The position numbers were made by a program, and so were the translations under genes. Of a stretch of 64,000 nt of DNA, positions 40,043 to 48,730 are shown piece after piece; position 1 is the first letter of the stretch; every line of letters starts with the position of its first letter. Origin of the DNA: CANNDT01 sp945876205 (lineage in GTDB: Bacteria; Acidobacteriota; Vicinamibacteria; Vicinamibacterales; UBA2999); NCBI GenBank assembly GCA_947503365.1, contig CANNDT010000010.1:1-64000 (forward strand), in the 5' to 3' direction. The notes below the pieces were generated by a model. The model was not told the origin of the DNA, did no database searches, and saw only the letters and a list, made by a program, of their open reading frames with translations.

Positions 40043-42669
40043 CCCGCGTACCCGCACTCTTGATCGCGCTCATCCTCGTGCTGCCCGCCATGGCATCGCC
40101 GGCCTCTGCCCAGACCAATCAGGGCCAGGAGGCGCAGCTTCGCATCACGGTGGTCGACATTACGGGTGCGGGACTTCCGCTGGCGACCGTGCAGATCACG
40201 CCGGCCGGCGGATCGCTCATGGAGCTTCCGACCGACGATCGCGGTCTCTTGACGATCCCGTCGCTGAAGCCCGGCCCGGTCGCGGTGCAGGCGAAGTTCC
40301 CCGGCTTCACGCCGTTTGATGGGACGTTGACGCTCAAGCGCGGGAACAACAACCAGGTGATCACGCTGGGGATTGCCGGCGTGCAGGAAGAAGTGGTCGT
40401 CACCGATACGTCTGCCGACGACACGCGCGGCAACTCGATGACCACGGTGCTCGAAGACGATCAGATCGCCGAGCTCTCTGATGACCCCGACGAGTTTCAG
40501 GCGCAGCTCGAGGCGTTGACCGGCGGCGCGGGCGCCGTGTTCCAGGTTGACGGCTTTCGAGGCGGGCGCCTGCCGAGCAAGGACGAGATCCAGCAGATCC
40601 GCTTCCGCAACAACTCCTTCTCTGCGGATAACCACGACGCGGGACGGACGCAGGTGGAGATCATCACGCGCCCGGGCAGCGCGGGGTGGAGAGGCAACGC
40701 CAACTTCGGCCTGCGCAGCGACGTGCTCAACGCGAGAAACGCCTTCGCCCAGACGCAGACGCCCGAGCAGTTCCGCCGCTTCAGCACGGGTCTTCGCGGC
40801 CCGCTCATCAAGGGCAAGACATCGCTGCGTTTCAACGTCGACGGCAACCGATCGTTCGATTCGGGAACGATCGTCGCGCTCACGCCGGACGGCCGCATCG
40901 CCGATCAAGTCAAGCGTCCGTTCGAGCAGACCAACGTCACCGTGGGTCTCGAGCACGCGCTCTCGCAGACCCGGACGTTCAGGTTTGAGTACCGCCGGAC
41001 CGACGACACTCGCAACAACCTGGGTGTTGGGGACTTCAGCCTGCTGGAGCGCGCCTACTCGCGCACCAACTCCGAGAACCAGGTTCGTGCGTCTCTGCAG
41101 ACGGTGATCGGCAAGGCGAGCCTGAACCAGTTCCGCGTCCAGTTCAACCAGCAGGCCACGGCCTCCTCCTCTGCGTCGGACTTGCCCGCGATCATTGTCA
41201 TCGACGCGTTCAGCAGGGGCGGCGCCGGCGTGTCGAACCAGGGGTCGACACGGTCGCTCGAGCTCTCCGACAACCTCGACTTCACGGTCGGGAAGCACGC
41301 CATGCGGGCGGGGTTGCTGCTCGAGGCGGGCGCGTACAACAACATCGACAACCGCAATGCGGCGGGCACGTTCACATTCGGCAGCCTCGAAGAGTTCGCG
41401 GCCGGGACGCCGGACACCTTCACCCAGCGGCTTGGCGAAATTCGCACGAACTTCTCCCAGTACCAGCTTGGCCTCTATTGGCAGGACGATGTGCGCTTGA
41501 ATCGAAGCCTGTCGGTGAGCTACGGCGTCCGCGAGGAGCTGCAGTCGCACGTCGGTGACAGCGTGAACATCCTGCCGCGCTTCGGCTTCACGCTGAATCC
41601 ATTCCGCTCGAAGACGACGATCCGCGGCGGATACGGAATCTTCCACGACTGGTATGACTCGAACCTCTACGACCAGACGCTGCGCGTCAACGGCGTGGCA
41701 CAGCGCGACCTGCTGATTCTCAACCCGGGCTACCCGGACCCGGCCGGCGGCATCTCCTCGATCATCCTGCCGGGAGGCCGCATTCAGGCGGATCCCGATC
41801 TGAAGCTGCCGTACGTGCACCAGGCGTCGATTGGCATCGAGCGGCCGATCACGCCGACGCTCAACGTGCAGGCGTCGTTCATGCGCCTGATCGGCCGAAA
41901 CCAGCTGCGCGCGCGAAACGTCAACGCGCCGGACGAATTCGGCGTCAAGCCGGAGCCACTGATTGGCACCGTCACGCAAATCGAATCAACCGGACGCTCG
42001 AGCACCAACCGGCTGAACCTGAGCACCAACTATCGGCCTGGACCGCGAACCTTCATCAACGTCGGTTACACGCTGTCGAGCATCAGGAACACCGGTGACA
42101 ACCCGCTGACGTTGCCGGTCAACAGCTTCGATCCCGACGCCGAGTGGGGCCCGTCGTCGCAGGACGTACGGCATCGTCTCAACGCGATGGTGAACGTTGG
42201 CTTGCCCTTCGCGCTGCGCGCCAACATCAGCGCCAACGTGCAGTCGGCATCGCCCTACACGATTACGACTGGCCGCGATGACAACCAGGACGGCGTCAGC
42301 AACGATCGGCCGGACGGTGTCGGTCGCAACACGGCGCGCGGCGCGGCCCGATGGGAGCTCAACGCGCGACTGACTCGGGCCGTCAGCTTTGGCGGACCGG
42401 CCGCGGGCCAGCAGAGCGGTGCGCTGGGCCAGGCCGCGCCCGGACAAGGCGGCGGAGGCAGGGTGGGCGGACCCGGCGGCGGCGGCGGCGGATTTGGCAA
42501 CGTGGCGAACCAGCGCTTCACCGTCGAGTTCTACGCGCAGGCGTTCAACCTGCTGAACCACACGAACTTCGTGAACTTCAGCGGCAACCAGCAGTCGCCG
42601 TTCTTCGGCCTTCCGACGTCGGCCTCCCAGGCCAGGCGCCTCGAGGTCGGGATGCAGCTCCGCTTCTGA
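40039..42669 (+). CDS. TonB-dependent receptor-like outer-membrane protein with carboxypeptidase-regulatory domain
   Basis: 876 residues. The signal peptide (MTRVPALLIALILVLPAMASPASA) is followed by a CarboxypepD_reg-like domain (LRITVVDITGAGLPLATVQITPAGG), a plug with AGAVFQVDGFRGGRLP, and a barrel with the Oar-like end RLEVGMQLRF. A glycine-rich loop (GQGGGGRVGGPGGGGGGFG) lies near the C-terminus, similar in composition to the Gly-rich stretch of its operon partner. The ATG overlaps the partner stop. The ligand is unknown. Confidence 0.9.
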   Translation: MTRVPALLIALILVLPAMASPASAQTNQGQEAQLRITVVDITGAGLPLATVQITPAGGSLMELPTDDRGLLTIPSLKPGPVAVQAKFPGFTPFDGTLTLKRGNNNQVITLGIAGVQEEVVVTDTSADDTRGNSMTTVLEDDQIAELSDDPDEFQAQLEALTGGAGAVFQVDGFRGGRLPSKDEIQQIRFRNNSFSADNHDAGRTQVEIITRPGSAGWRGNANFGLRSDVLNARNAFAQTQTPEQFRRFSTGLRGPLIKGKTSLRFNVDGNRSFDSGTIVALTPDGRIADQVKRPFEQTNVTVGLEHALSQTRTFRFEYRRTDDTRNNLGVGDFSLLERAYSRTNSENQVRASLQTVIGKASLNQFRVQFNQQATASSSASDLPAIIVIDAFSRGGAGVSNQGSTRSLELSDNLDFTVGKHAMRAGLLLEAGAYNNIDNRNAAGTFTFGSLEEFAAGTPDTFTQRLGEIRTNFSQYQLGLYWQDDVRLNRSLSVSYGVREELQSHVGDSVNILPRFGFTLNPFRSKTTIRGGYGIFHDWYDSNLYDQTLRVNGVAQRDLLILNPGYPDPAGGISSIILPGGRIQADPDLKLPYVHQASIGIERPITPTLNVQASFMRLIGRNQLRARNVNAPDEFGVKPEPLIGTVTQIESTGRSSTNRLNLSTNYRPGPRTFINVGYTLSSIRNTGDNPLTLPVNSFDPDAEWGPSSQDVRHRLNAMVNVGLPFALRANISANVQSASPYTITTGRDDNQDGVSNDRPDGVGRNTARGAARWELNARLTRAVSFGGPAAGQQSGALGQAAPGQGGGGRVGGPGGGGGGFGNVANQRFTVEFYAQAFNLLNHTNFVNFSGNQQSPFFGLPTSASQARRLEVGMQLRF

Positions 42670-42671
42670 GC

Positions 42672-42743
42672 TCGCGCACCCTGAAGGGCGCGCGCTACAC
42701 CAATCGGCTGTAGCGCGTGGCCTTCAGGCCACGCGGGCGGACT
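42672..42743. repeat. GGCTGAAGCC-type repeat, copy 2
   Basis: Left unit CCCTGAAGGGCGCGCGCTACA and right unit TGTAGCGCGTGGCC/TTCAGGCCACGCGGGCGGACTA form two inverted hairpins, the same plan as 17483-17601 with changed stem bases but conserved TGAAG/CTTCA cores and GCGCTACA/TGTAGCGC inner ends. It lies directly after the receptor stop and ends 12 bases before the next GTG. Confidence 0.8.
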
Positions 42744-42754
42744 ATCATCGTGAC

Positions 42755-43840
42755 GTGAACGTCACGATCGTCGGCGCGGGGATCGTCGGCTACGCGGTAG
42801 CCTACGAGCTGGCCTCGCGCGGCATCTCCATCCGCATCGTCGATCCGCGTGGCGCGGGACTTGGCGCCACGCACGCAACGGCAGGCATCCTCGCTCCCCA
42901 CATTGAAGGGCATTCCGAAGAATTCCTGAAGCTCGGCGTATCCGGGCTCGCGTGCTACGACGCCTTCATCGAGCGCGTTCGGGCCGACTCGGGCCATTCG
43001 ATCGAGTACCGGCGCACCGGCACCCTTCAGGTAGCGCGGACGCTTCTCGAAGCGGCAGAGCTCGAACGGGCGGCGCGCCGCCTGGCGGCTTCGGCCGTCG
43101 CTCACTCCCTGCTCGATCCCGCGAGCGTCGCGTCGATCGAACCTGCGCTCGCGCACGACGTGTCGGCAGGCTTGCTCGTGCCCGAGCACGGCTATGTCGT
43201 CGCCGCCGAATTGCTCTCGGCGCTTGCCGAGGCGGTGCAACGCACTGGCGGCACGCGGTCGCTCGGCGCCGTGCAGCAGATCGAGGAGATCGGGCGCGGC
43301 CTGCGTGTCACGACGTCGAATGAAGCCTTTGTCACGGAGGCGGTCGTCATCGCCGCGGGAAGCTGGTCGGGACAGGTCGCGTCACCTCCTGTGCCCGTGA
43401 AGCCGATTCGCGGGCAGCTGTTGCAGGTGCGTTTCCCGCAGCCGCCGATTTCGCGCGTCGTGTGGGGAAGCGCCTGCTATCTCGTGCCGTGGAACGACGG
43501 CTCCGTTCTCGTTGGCGCGACGGTTGAAGACGTCGGTTTCGATGAGCGCTCGACGGCAGGTGGGATAAGCCATCTGTTGGCATGCGCGGCGGAACTTCTC
43601 CCGGCAATAGCGTCAGCGAGCTTCGAAGATGTGCGCGTCGGGCTGCGTCCGCTCATGCCGGACGAGTTGCCGGTAATTGGCGCTTCATCCACAATGCGCG
43701 GGGTGTATTACGCAACCGGCCATTATCGCAACGGCGTGCTGCTGGCGCCGCTGACCGCATTGGCGATCGCGGATGTGCTGGTCGACGGGCGCGTGCGGCC
43801 CGAGGTGGCGCACGTGGCACCGGGGCGTCTCGGACTGTAG
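42755..43840 (+). CDS. FAD-dependent amine oxidase, glycine oxidase (ThiO)-like
   Basis: 361 residues, DAO family. N-terminal VTIVGAGIVGYAVAYELASRGI binds FAD; then GATHATAGILAPHIEGH and the C-terminal RVGLRPLMPDELPVIG plus GVYYATGHYRNGVLLAP, all close to ThiO, which makes the glycine imine for thiazole synthesis. No thiamine genes are nearby, so another small amine is possible. The start is GTG at 42755. The MerR gene follows 14 bases later. Confidence 0.85.
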   Translation: MNVTIVGAGIVGYAVAYELASRGISIRIVDPRGAGLGATHATAGILAPHIEGHSEEFLKLGVSGLACYDAFIERVRADSGHSIEYRRTGTLQVARTLLEAAELERAARRLAASAVAHSLLDPASVASIEPALAHDVSAGLLVPEHGYVVAAELLSALAEAVQRTGGTRSLGAVQQIEEIGRGLRVTTSNEAFVTEAVVIAAGSWSGQVASPPVPVKPIRGQLLQVRFPQPPISRVVWGSACYLVPWNDGSVLVGATVEDVGFDERSTAGGISHLLACAAELLPAIASASFEDVRVGLRPLMPDELPVIGASSTMRGVYYATGHYRNGVLLAPLTALAIADVLVDGRVRPEVAHVAPGRLGL

Positions 43841-43854
43841 GACGAGGACAAGGC

Positions 43855-44349
43855 GTGAGGCTCAAGAAGCACTACACGTCGCGCGAAGTGGCCGGGCTGA
43901 CCGGCCTGACGGCCCGGCAGCTGCAGTGGTGGGACGCTCGCCGCCTGTTCATGCCGGCGATAGCCTCGCACCGTACGGAGGCGGGCGGCTTCACCGAGCG
44001 CCGCTACACCACGCTCGACGTGCTCGAGCTCCAGGTGCTCGCCGATCTCCGCCGGCGGGGGTTCTCCATTCCCCGGCTTCGCCGTCTGCTGGCGGCGCTT
44101 CACGACGTATTCGGCATTCGCCTGTACGAGACGATTGGCGACGACGGTCCGATGACGCTGTTTATCAGCGGAGATCAGTTGTACGCGCGCGATCGCGGCG
44201 GGCGGCTCTTCAACATGGACGAGCCGTCGCAGCCGATGCTGATGGTGGGGGAGGAGCTTCCGATGCGCCCGCTGGTTGCGCGGGAGCGAAAGCGCCGTAC
44301 TACAGGATCGGAAAAACTTTCTCGAGGCCGTCGGCCGGCCGAGCGATGA
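43855..44349 (+). CDS. MerR-family transcriptional regulator
   Basis: 164 residues. N-terminal winged helix: KKHYTSREVAGLTGLTARQLQWWDARRLFMP, with a basic wing and LDVLELQVLADLRRRGFSIPRLRRLLAAL. The C-terminal part lacks the usual long dimer coiled coil and Cys ligands, and may bind a small ligand. The start is GTG at 43855 with GAGG upstream. The last 50 bases overlap the convergent microcompartment shell gene, an arrangement that lets each transcript be antisense to the other. Confidence 0.85.
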   Translation: MRLKKHYTSREVAGLTGLTARQLQWWDARRLFMPAIASHRTEAGGFTERRYTTLDVLELQVLADLRRRGFSIPRLRRLLAALHDVFGIRLYETIGDDGPMTLFISGDQLYARDRGGRLFNMDEPSQPMLMVGEELPMRPLVARERKRRTTGSEKLSRGRRPAER

Positions 44350-44593
44350 CGTGAACGCCGATCAGCTCGCCAACCCGGCGGGCGGCGGCGGCGCCGGCAT
44401 CGGTCGCCGCCTTGACGGATCCGACATCGCCGCGAATCAGCGCGGTGACCAGCCCCGCATCGACCTTCTGCCAGCTCACGAGCGTGACGTTCGCGGTCTT
44501 CAGCATCGCGTCGGCAGCCTCGATCATCCCGATCAGGCCGCGGGTTTCGATCATGCCGAGCGCGTCGCCGATGTCAGCCTTCTCGTTCGCCAT
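44300..44593 (-). CDS. BMC-H type bacterial microcompartment shell protein
   Basis: 97 residues, one BMC domain of the CcmK/EutM/PduA hexamer class: ALGMIETRGLIGMIEAADAMLKTANVTLVSWQKV, RGDVGSVKAATDAGAAAARRVGELIGVHVIARP. The pore loop reads KVDAG where KIG(S/G)G is usual, so an acidic residue may line the pore. The ATG at 44593 has AAGGA upstream and gives the usual length; an ATG at 44620 adds a Lys-rich nine residues. No BMC-P vertex protein, encapsulated enzyme or second shell gene lies in the window. Confidence 0.92.
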   Translation of the reverse strand: MANEKADIGDALGMIETRGLIGMIEAADAMLKTANVTLVSWQKVDAGLVTALIRGDVGSVKAATDAGAAAARRVGELIGVHVIARPADGLEKVFPIL

Positions 44594-44629
44594 GGATTCC
44601 TTCTTTTTCGCCGCGGCCATCTTACCACC

Positions 44630-45166
44630 CTACCATCCCTGCCGCTGGCGCAAGGACGTGATGTGCGCGACGTGGTGACGCGAGTGCCAGGCATACTGCT
44701 GGAGCAGCCAGTCGAGGGTCAGGAGGCCCTCGGGGTACTCCGGGTGGCTGAACGCGCGGGCGTACTGCTCCAGCGTCATCGCCCGGAATAGCGTGACCCA
44801 GCGGGCGTGGAGGGCGTCCAGCAGCAGGAGCGACGGCTCGATTGGCATCCGCGCGTCCGCCAGCCCAGCCCAGGTCTTTTCGTCGTACGGCTTGATCGTC
44901 GGCGCATCCTCGGTCAGCGCCAGCTTCAGACGCACGTAGGCATTCAGGTGGCTGTCGGGCACGTGGTGCACGACCTGGCGCAGCGTCCAGCCACCGTCGC
45001 GGTACGGCGTGTCGAGCTGCGCGTCGTTGAGGCCCGCCACGGCATCCCGCATCTGTCGTGGCAGGGTGGCCAGGTCGTCGATCGCGGCGCGCCGCACCTC
45101 GTCGCTGGGCGTCACCGGCGAAAAGCGTCCCGCCGGATATCGCAGCTCGTCGATCATGAGCCCCAT
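44630..45166 (-). CDS. bstA: YfiT/BstA-type bacillithiol S-transferase (DinB-like four-helix protein)
   Basis: 178 residues (or 175 from a second ATG at 45157). The sequence carries the YfiT/BstA block GGWTLRQVVHHVPDSHLNAYVRLKLALTED with the first metal His, PTIKPYDEKTWA, and the C-terminal LLQQYAWHSRHHVAHI with the other two His ligands. These proteins attach bacillithiol to electrophiles for detoxification. Presence of bshA and bshB1 in the same window supports the assignment. It lies directly upstream of the shell-protein gene on the same strand, 9-36 bases apart. Confidence 0.88.
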   Translation of the reverse strand: MGLMIDELRYPAGRFSPVTPSDEVRRAAIDDLATLPRQMRDAVAGLNDAQLDTPYRDGGWTLRQVVHHVPDSHLNAYVRLKLALTEDAPTIKPYDEKTWAGLADARMPIEPSLLLLDALHARWVTLFRAMTLEQYARAFSHPEYPEGLLTLDWLLQQYAWHSRHHVAHITSLRQRQGW

Positions 45167-45187
45167 TACAATTCAACGGCCGACTTG

Positions 45188-46147
45188 ATGCCACTAGTTC
45201 TCGCCGAGGGCGATCTCCTCGAACAGATCCTCGACTCCACGTATCCAGTCTGGAACGAAGGACTGACCCGCGCCGCGTACGGCCGGTGGAACACCGCCCA
45301 GATGCGGACGCCGTGGGGTCTCGCGCATCTGCACCGGTTCGCGCTCGTCGATGACGCGGGCCGCCTGCTCGCCAGCGCCAAGCGCTACCGCTACGACATG
45401 CGGCTCGATGGCACAGACGGCTGGATGTGCGGCCTTGGCGCGGTGTTCACGCCTCCAGAACAGCGAGGCCGCGGGCACGCAAGCGAGCTCATTCGACAGC
45501 TCCTGGACCAGGAGCGCGCCGCCGGAGCGGTCATGGCCACGCTGTTTTCTGAAATCGGCGAGGCCTACTATCGTCGCCTTGGATTCGAGCCGGTGCCGCT
45601 CGAGGAGGTGAAGGTCGAGCTGATTCGAAAAGGCGGGACGCCGGCGATGCTGGTTCGCGCGGGAGCCGAGCGCGATCTTCCCGACATCGCGGCGATGAAC
45701 GCGGTGCGTTCGGCGTCCGCGCGCTTTGCGCTGCGCCGCGACCCGGCCCAGATGTATTACGCGTTGAGCAAGAAGCGCTTGTTTTCGGGCCTGGCTCCCA
45801 CGGGACTGCGGCCGACGGAGTTCTTCGTCGCCGAAGAGGGATCGTCGGCCGTCGCCTACGTCGTGATCACCGTCTCGGGCGACAACTGGACGATCGAGGA
45901 AGCGGGGGATCGGGATCCGGCGGCGGCGCGGCTTGGCGCGATGCTCCAGGTGCTGGTCGCGCGCGAGCCCAGCCTCCGCGTGCCGGTGATGCGGGCGTGG
46001 TGGCCGGCGGGTTTTCCGGTGCCGCCGCAGCTACGCATCACGGAGCGCGCCCCGGCTGCGGACGTGTTCATGGTGCGGCCGCTGGCGGAAACCGGGGCGC
46101 CGCTCCGCTCCGAGGACGTCTTCTACTGGCGGAGCGACTACTTTTAG
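45188..46147 (+). CDS. GNAT-family N-acetyltransferase, two-domain
   Basis: 319 residues. The N-terminal GNAT domain has the acetyl-CoA motif VFTPPEQRGRGHASELIRQLL (about residues 86-106), followed by a C-terminal half rich in Trp and Arg (MRAWWPAGFPVPPQLRITE), a layout reminiscent of Eis-like acetyltransferases. The substrate is unknown. The ATG at 45188 lacks a strong ribosome site but begins just before the fold; the frame is open much further upstream inside the divergent bstA gene. Confidence 0.8.
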   Translation: MPLVLAEGDLLEQILDSTYPVWNEGLTRAAYGRWNTAQMRTPWGLAHLHRFALVDDAGRLLASAKRYRYDMRLDGTDGWMCGLGAVFTPPEQRGRGHASELIRQLLDQERAAGAVMATLFSEIGEAYYRRLGFEPVPLEEVKVELIRKGGTPAMLVRAGAERDLPDIAAMNAVRSASARFALRRDPAQMYYALSKKRLFSGLAPTGLRPTEFFVAEEGSSAVAYVVITVSGDNWTIEEAGDRDPAAARLGAMLQVLVAREPSLRVPVMRAWWPAGFPVPPQLRITERAPAADVFMVRPLAETGAPLRSEDVFYWRSDYF

Positions 46148-46174
46148 GTAGCTGGGTAGCTGGGTGGCTGGGCT
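46148..46174. repeat. AGCTGGGT tandem repeat between convergent genes
   Basis: GTAGCTGGGTAGCTGGGT followed by GGCTGGGCTAGG: three to four 8-base units directly after the GNAT stop and up to the ParA-like stop. A low-complexity tandem of this kind is another of the short intergenic repeat types in the window. Confidence 0.6.
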
Positions 46175-46868
46175 AGGGATCGATGCGGCGGATTTCGTCG
46201 TAGGCTTTGTGCAGCCACGTCTTGACCCGCTGACGCTCGAGCAGACCCAGCACGGATCCATCCTTGCCGCCGCGCATGGTGGCCGCCCAGAAGCTCGAGC
46301 TCTGGGCGTCGATTTTCTGCATCGTGACGTCCTGCAACCGTCGCAGCGTGACCACCGACGCTCCCAGTTGCTTCGCTCGTTCGAGCGCTCCGGACGATTC
46401 GAGGATGGTGAAGTCGGAACCGCGAATCTCGTTGAGCACGACGACAAGCGGCAGGCGGCCACCGAACTGGTTCAGGAGCTTATCGAGCAGGTCGACGGAA
46501 TCCCGCCCCGCATCCATCACGTGCCAGTAGGTCACCGACACACCCAGCTCGCCGCTGATATCGAGCAGCGCCGAGTCCTCCATCCACTGCGTGAGAAACG
46601 CATGCGTCTGAGCCGCAAGGTCCACGAGGATCCGCCGCTCGGGAACTTCGGCCGCGGCTTCAACGATGCGGTCGAGCCCCTCGTAGCGATCGATGACAAC
46701 CGGCGCGGCAAAGCCCGAGTAGAAGCGAAGCAGCGAGCCGTGCGACTTGTCGGTGTCGAAGCCGAGGAATGGGATGTGACGGTCGATGAATTACTGGGCG
46801 AGGACACGTGCGACGACGGACTTGCCGACACCGCCCTTTTCGCCGCCGATGAAGTGAAGCCGCGTCAT
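46173..46868 (-). pseudogene. ParA/MinD-like P-loop ATPase gene with in-frame stop at codon 26
   Basis: The reading frame from ATG 46868 encodes MTRLHFIGGEKGGVGKSVVA with a deviant Walker A (KGGVGKS), then TAA at 46793-46791, then continues in the same frame for 205 codons: FIDRHIPFLGFDTDKSHGSL, ILVDLAAQTHAFL and a helical end. The stop replaces a position expected to be Tyr (TAC/TAT to TAA). Everything else is intact, 231 residues in all. It may be a recent nonsense mutation, a sequencing error, or read-through. Proteins of this type partition or position plasmids, vesicles or other cargo; the role here is unknown. Confidence 0.75.
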
Positions 46869-46915
46869 GTGGTGAGTATGTTGGCACACTCCCACCACCG
46901 GCTTGTGCGGAAACA

Positions 46916-48682
46916 TCAGCGCGTGATCAGTTTGAGATCGACCGCCTTCGACTCGCCGTCGCCGAGCGACAGCGTGGACGCCTTGGCCTTCATCTCTGTA
47001 AGAAAGTCCGGGTCGTTGGCTTCGCCCTCTTCGAGGTAATCGACCGCCACCGCGAGGTAGCGCGCGTTGGCCGGTAGCGAGCGAATCTTGAACATCCCCT
47101 GCTGATCGGGCCGCGCGGAACGGATGTACCGCGACGGTCCTACCCACTTCGTTTCATCGTCGGGAAAGATCACGACCGTGTAATCGAGCACGGCATCCGC
47201 CGTGGCCGTGGCCACCTTGCCGTTCACTTCGGTGATCTTGTCGGTGAGGATGATCTGGGCGTCCTTGAAGTCCTGGGTGGATTTGAAGTCGATCGGCGTG
47301 TCCGAGACATCCACGCCGCCGACCATCACCGCCTTGAGCATCCAGTTCTGCGGCAGTCCGTTCACACGAATCACGCGCAAGCCAAAGAGGTTGCTCAGGA
47401 CGAAGGTGCCGTCTGCGTCCGCCCGTGCGGGACGCGCAAAGGCAGGCTGCGGTTGCATCGCCTGCGTCGTGACCTGGATTCCGTTTGTCGGGATCTTCGT
47501 CCCCGCGCCCTGCGCGGCGACGATCGCGCCCGAAACGGTGGCGCCCTTGCCGGTCACGAGCGTGATGCCGGTGATGTCCTCGTTGCCGACGGACAAAGGC
47601 ACGGTGGCAAGCTCGACATCCGGCACGGGCCCGGCGCCACCGCCACCGAATCGGCCTCCGCCACCGGGTCCGCCAGATGTGGCGGTCAATGTGTACGAAC
47701 CGGGCGCGACGTTCGGAATCGTAAAGCTACCGTCGCCGGCAACCCTGCTCTGGCCGCCGCCGGCGAATGGACCGCCGAGGCCGCCACCCGCTTGATCCGA
47801 CGGGCTCAGGATCAGCATGCCGCCCGAGAGTGCGCCGCCATCGGAACCGATGACCGTGCCCGACACACGAACCGTGCGCACGGGCAGCAGCGCGAAGCTG
47901 ACGTTCCCCTGTTCCTGTCCGAGTGACACGGTAACCTTCTGCGCCTCGGTTACGCTGCCCGTACCCGGGAAGTATGTCGGGGCGTAGCTGGTGGCATCGG
48001 CTGGGTCGTCGACCGGCAACGCCCGCACCGTCGCGCTGACGTAGTAGTCGCCTGGCATCAGGCCAAATACGCGGAAGGCGCCCGTGTCGTCGCTCTGATC
48101 GCCGCCGCCGGCGGGCGTGAGACGACGAATGCCTTGCACCATCTGGTAGCGCATCACCTGGACGCGCGCGCCCGCGACCGCATCGCCGAATTCATCGAAC
48201 ACGTGACCTGTGATGGCGGCGCCGCGAGGCAGCGAGAAATCGGCGCGGTCGATGACCTGCTTGTCGGCGAGCTCGATCGGGCGGCCCGCCTCGAACGGAC
48301 GGCGCTGGCCGTAGCGCAGCGTGACGAATCCCGCCTTCGAGGCAGCGAGATCCCAGCGGCCGGCTGGAAGGTCCCTGAACTCAAACCGTCCCTGCGCGTC
48401 GGTGGTGGTGAGGCGGCCGCGTCCGCCGCCGGAGGTGGCGCGCACTTGCGCCCGGCGGATCGGCGTGCCGGTGTCGACGGTGAGAATTCGCCCGCGGATT
48501 ACCGCCGTGCCTGTCGGCGCGGCCTGCTGGTCGCGCGCGACGCCGCCCTGCCGTCCGCCGCGCACCCCGCCTTCTACGCCGCCGCCCCCGGGTCCCGGGG
48601 GTGCACCCTGTTGGGGTGCTTGCGCCGCCGCCGCGGTTGCGCAGGCCATCAGCACGGCGAGTGAAAGAAGAAACGGCTTCAT
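46916..48682 (-). CDS. large exported protein with carboxypeptidase-regulatory-like domains
   Basis: 588 residues. The signal peptide MKPFLLSLAVLMACATAAAAQ is followed by a Gly/Gln/Pro-rich stretch and then several CarboxypepD_reg/transthyretin-like beta sandwiches: AVIRGRILTVDTGTPIRRAQVRAT, AAITGHVFDEFGDAVAGARVQVMR, VRVSGTVIGSDGGALSGGMLIL, FTIPNVAPGSYTLTA. No catalytic domain is seen. Such proteins are abundant in Acidobacteriota and are thought to be extracellular or periplasmic binding modules. It lies next to the broken ParA-like gene on the same strand. Confidence 0.8.
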   Translation of the reverse strand: MKPFLLSLAVLMACATAAAAQAPQQGAPPGPGGGGVEGGVRGGRQGGVARDQQAAPTGTAVIRGRILTVDTGTPIRRAQVRATSGGGRGRLTTTDAQGRFEFRDLPAGRWDLAASKAGFVTLRYGQRRPFEAGRPIELADKQVIDRADFSLPRGAAITGHVFDEFGDAVAGARVQVMRYQMVQGIRRLTPAGGGDQSDDTGAFRVFGLMPGDYYVSATVRALPVDDPADATSYAPTYFPGTGSVTEAQKVTVSLGQEQGNVSFALLPVRTVRVSGTVIGSDGGALSGGMLILSPSDQAGGGLGGPFAGGGQSRVAGDGSFTIPNVAPGSYTLTATSGGPGGGGRFGGGGAGPVPDVELATVPLSVGNEDITGITLVTGKGATVSGAIVAAQGAGTKIPTNGIQVTTQAMQPQPAFARPARADADGTFVLSNLFGLRVIRVNGLPQNWMLKAVMVGGVDVSDTPIDFKSTQDFKDAQIILTDKITEVNGKVATATADAVLDYTVVIFPDDETKWVGPSRYIRSARPDQQGMFKIRSLPANARYLAVAVDYLEEGEANDPDFLTEMKAKASTLSLGDGESKAVDLKLITR

Positions 48683-48730
48683 ACCCTACTCATTAGACGA
48701 CGACTTCGGCCCAGGGTTGTTAATACCTGG

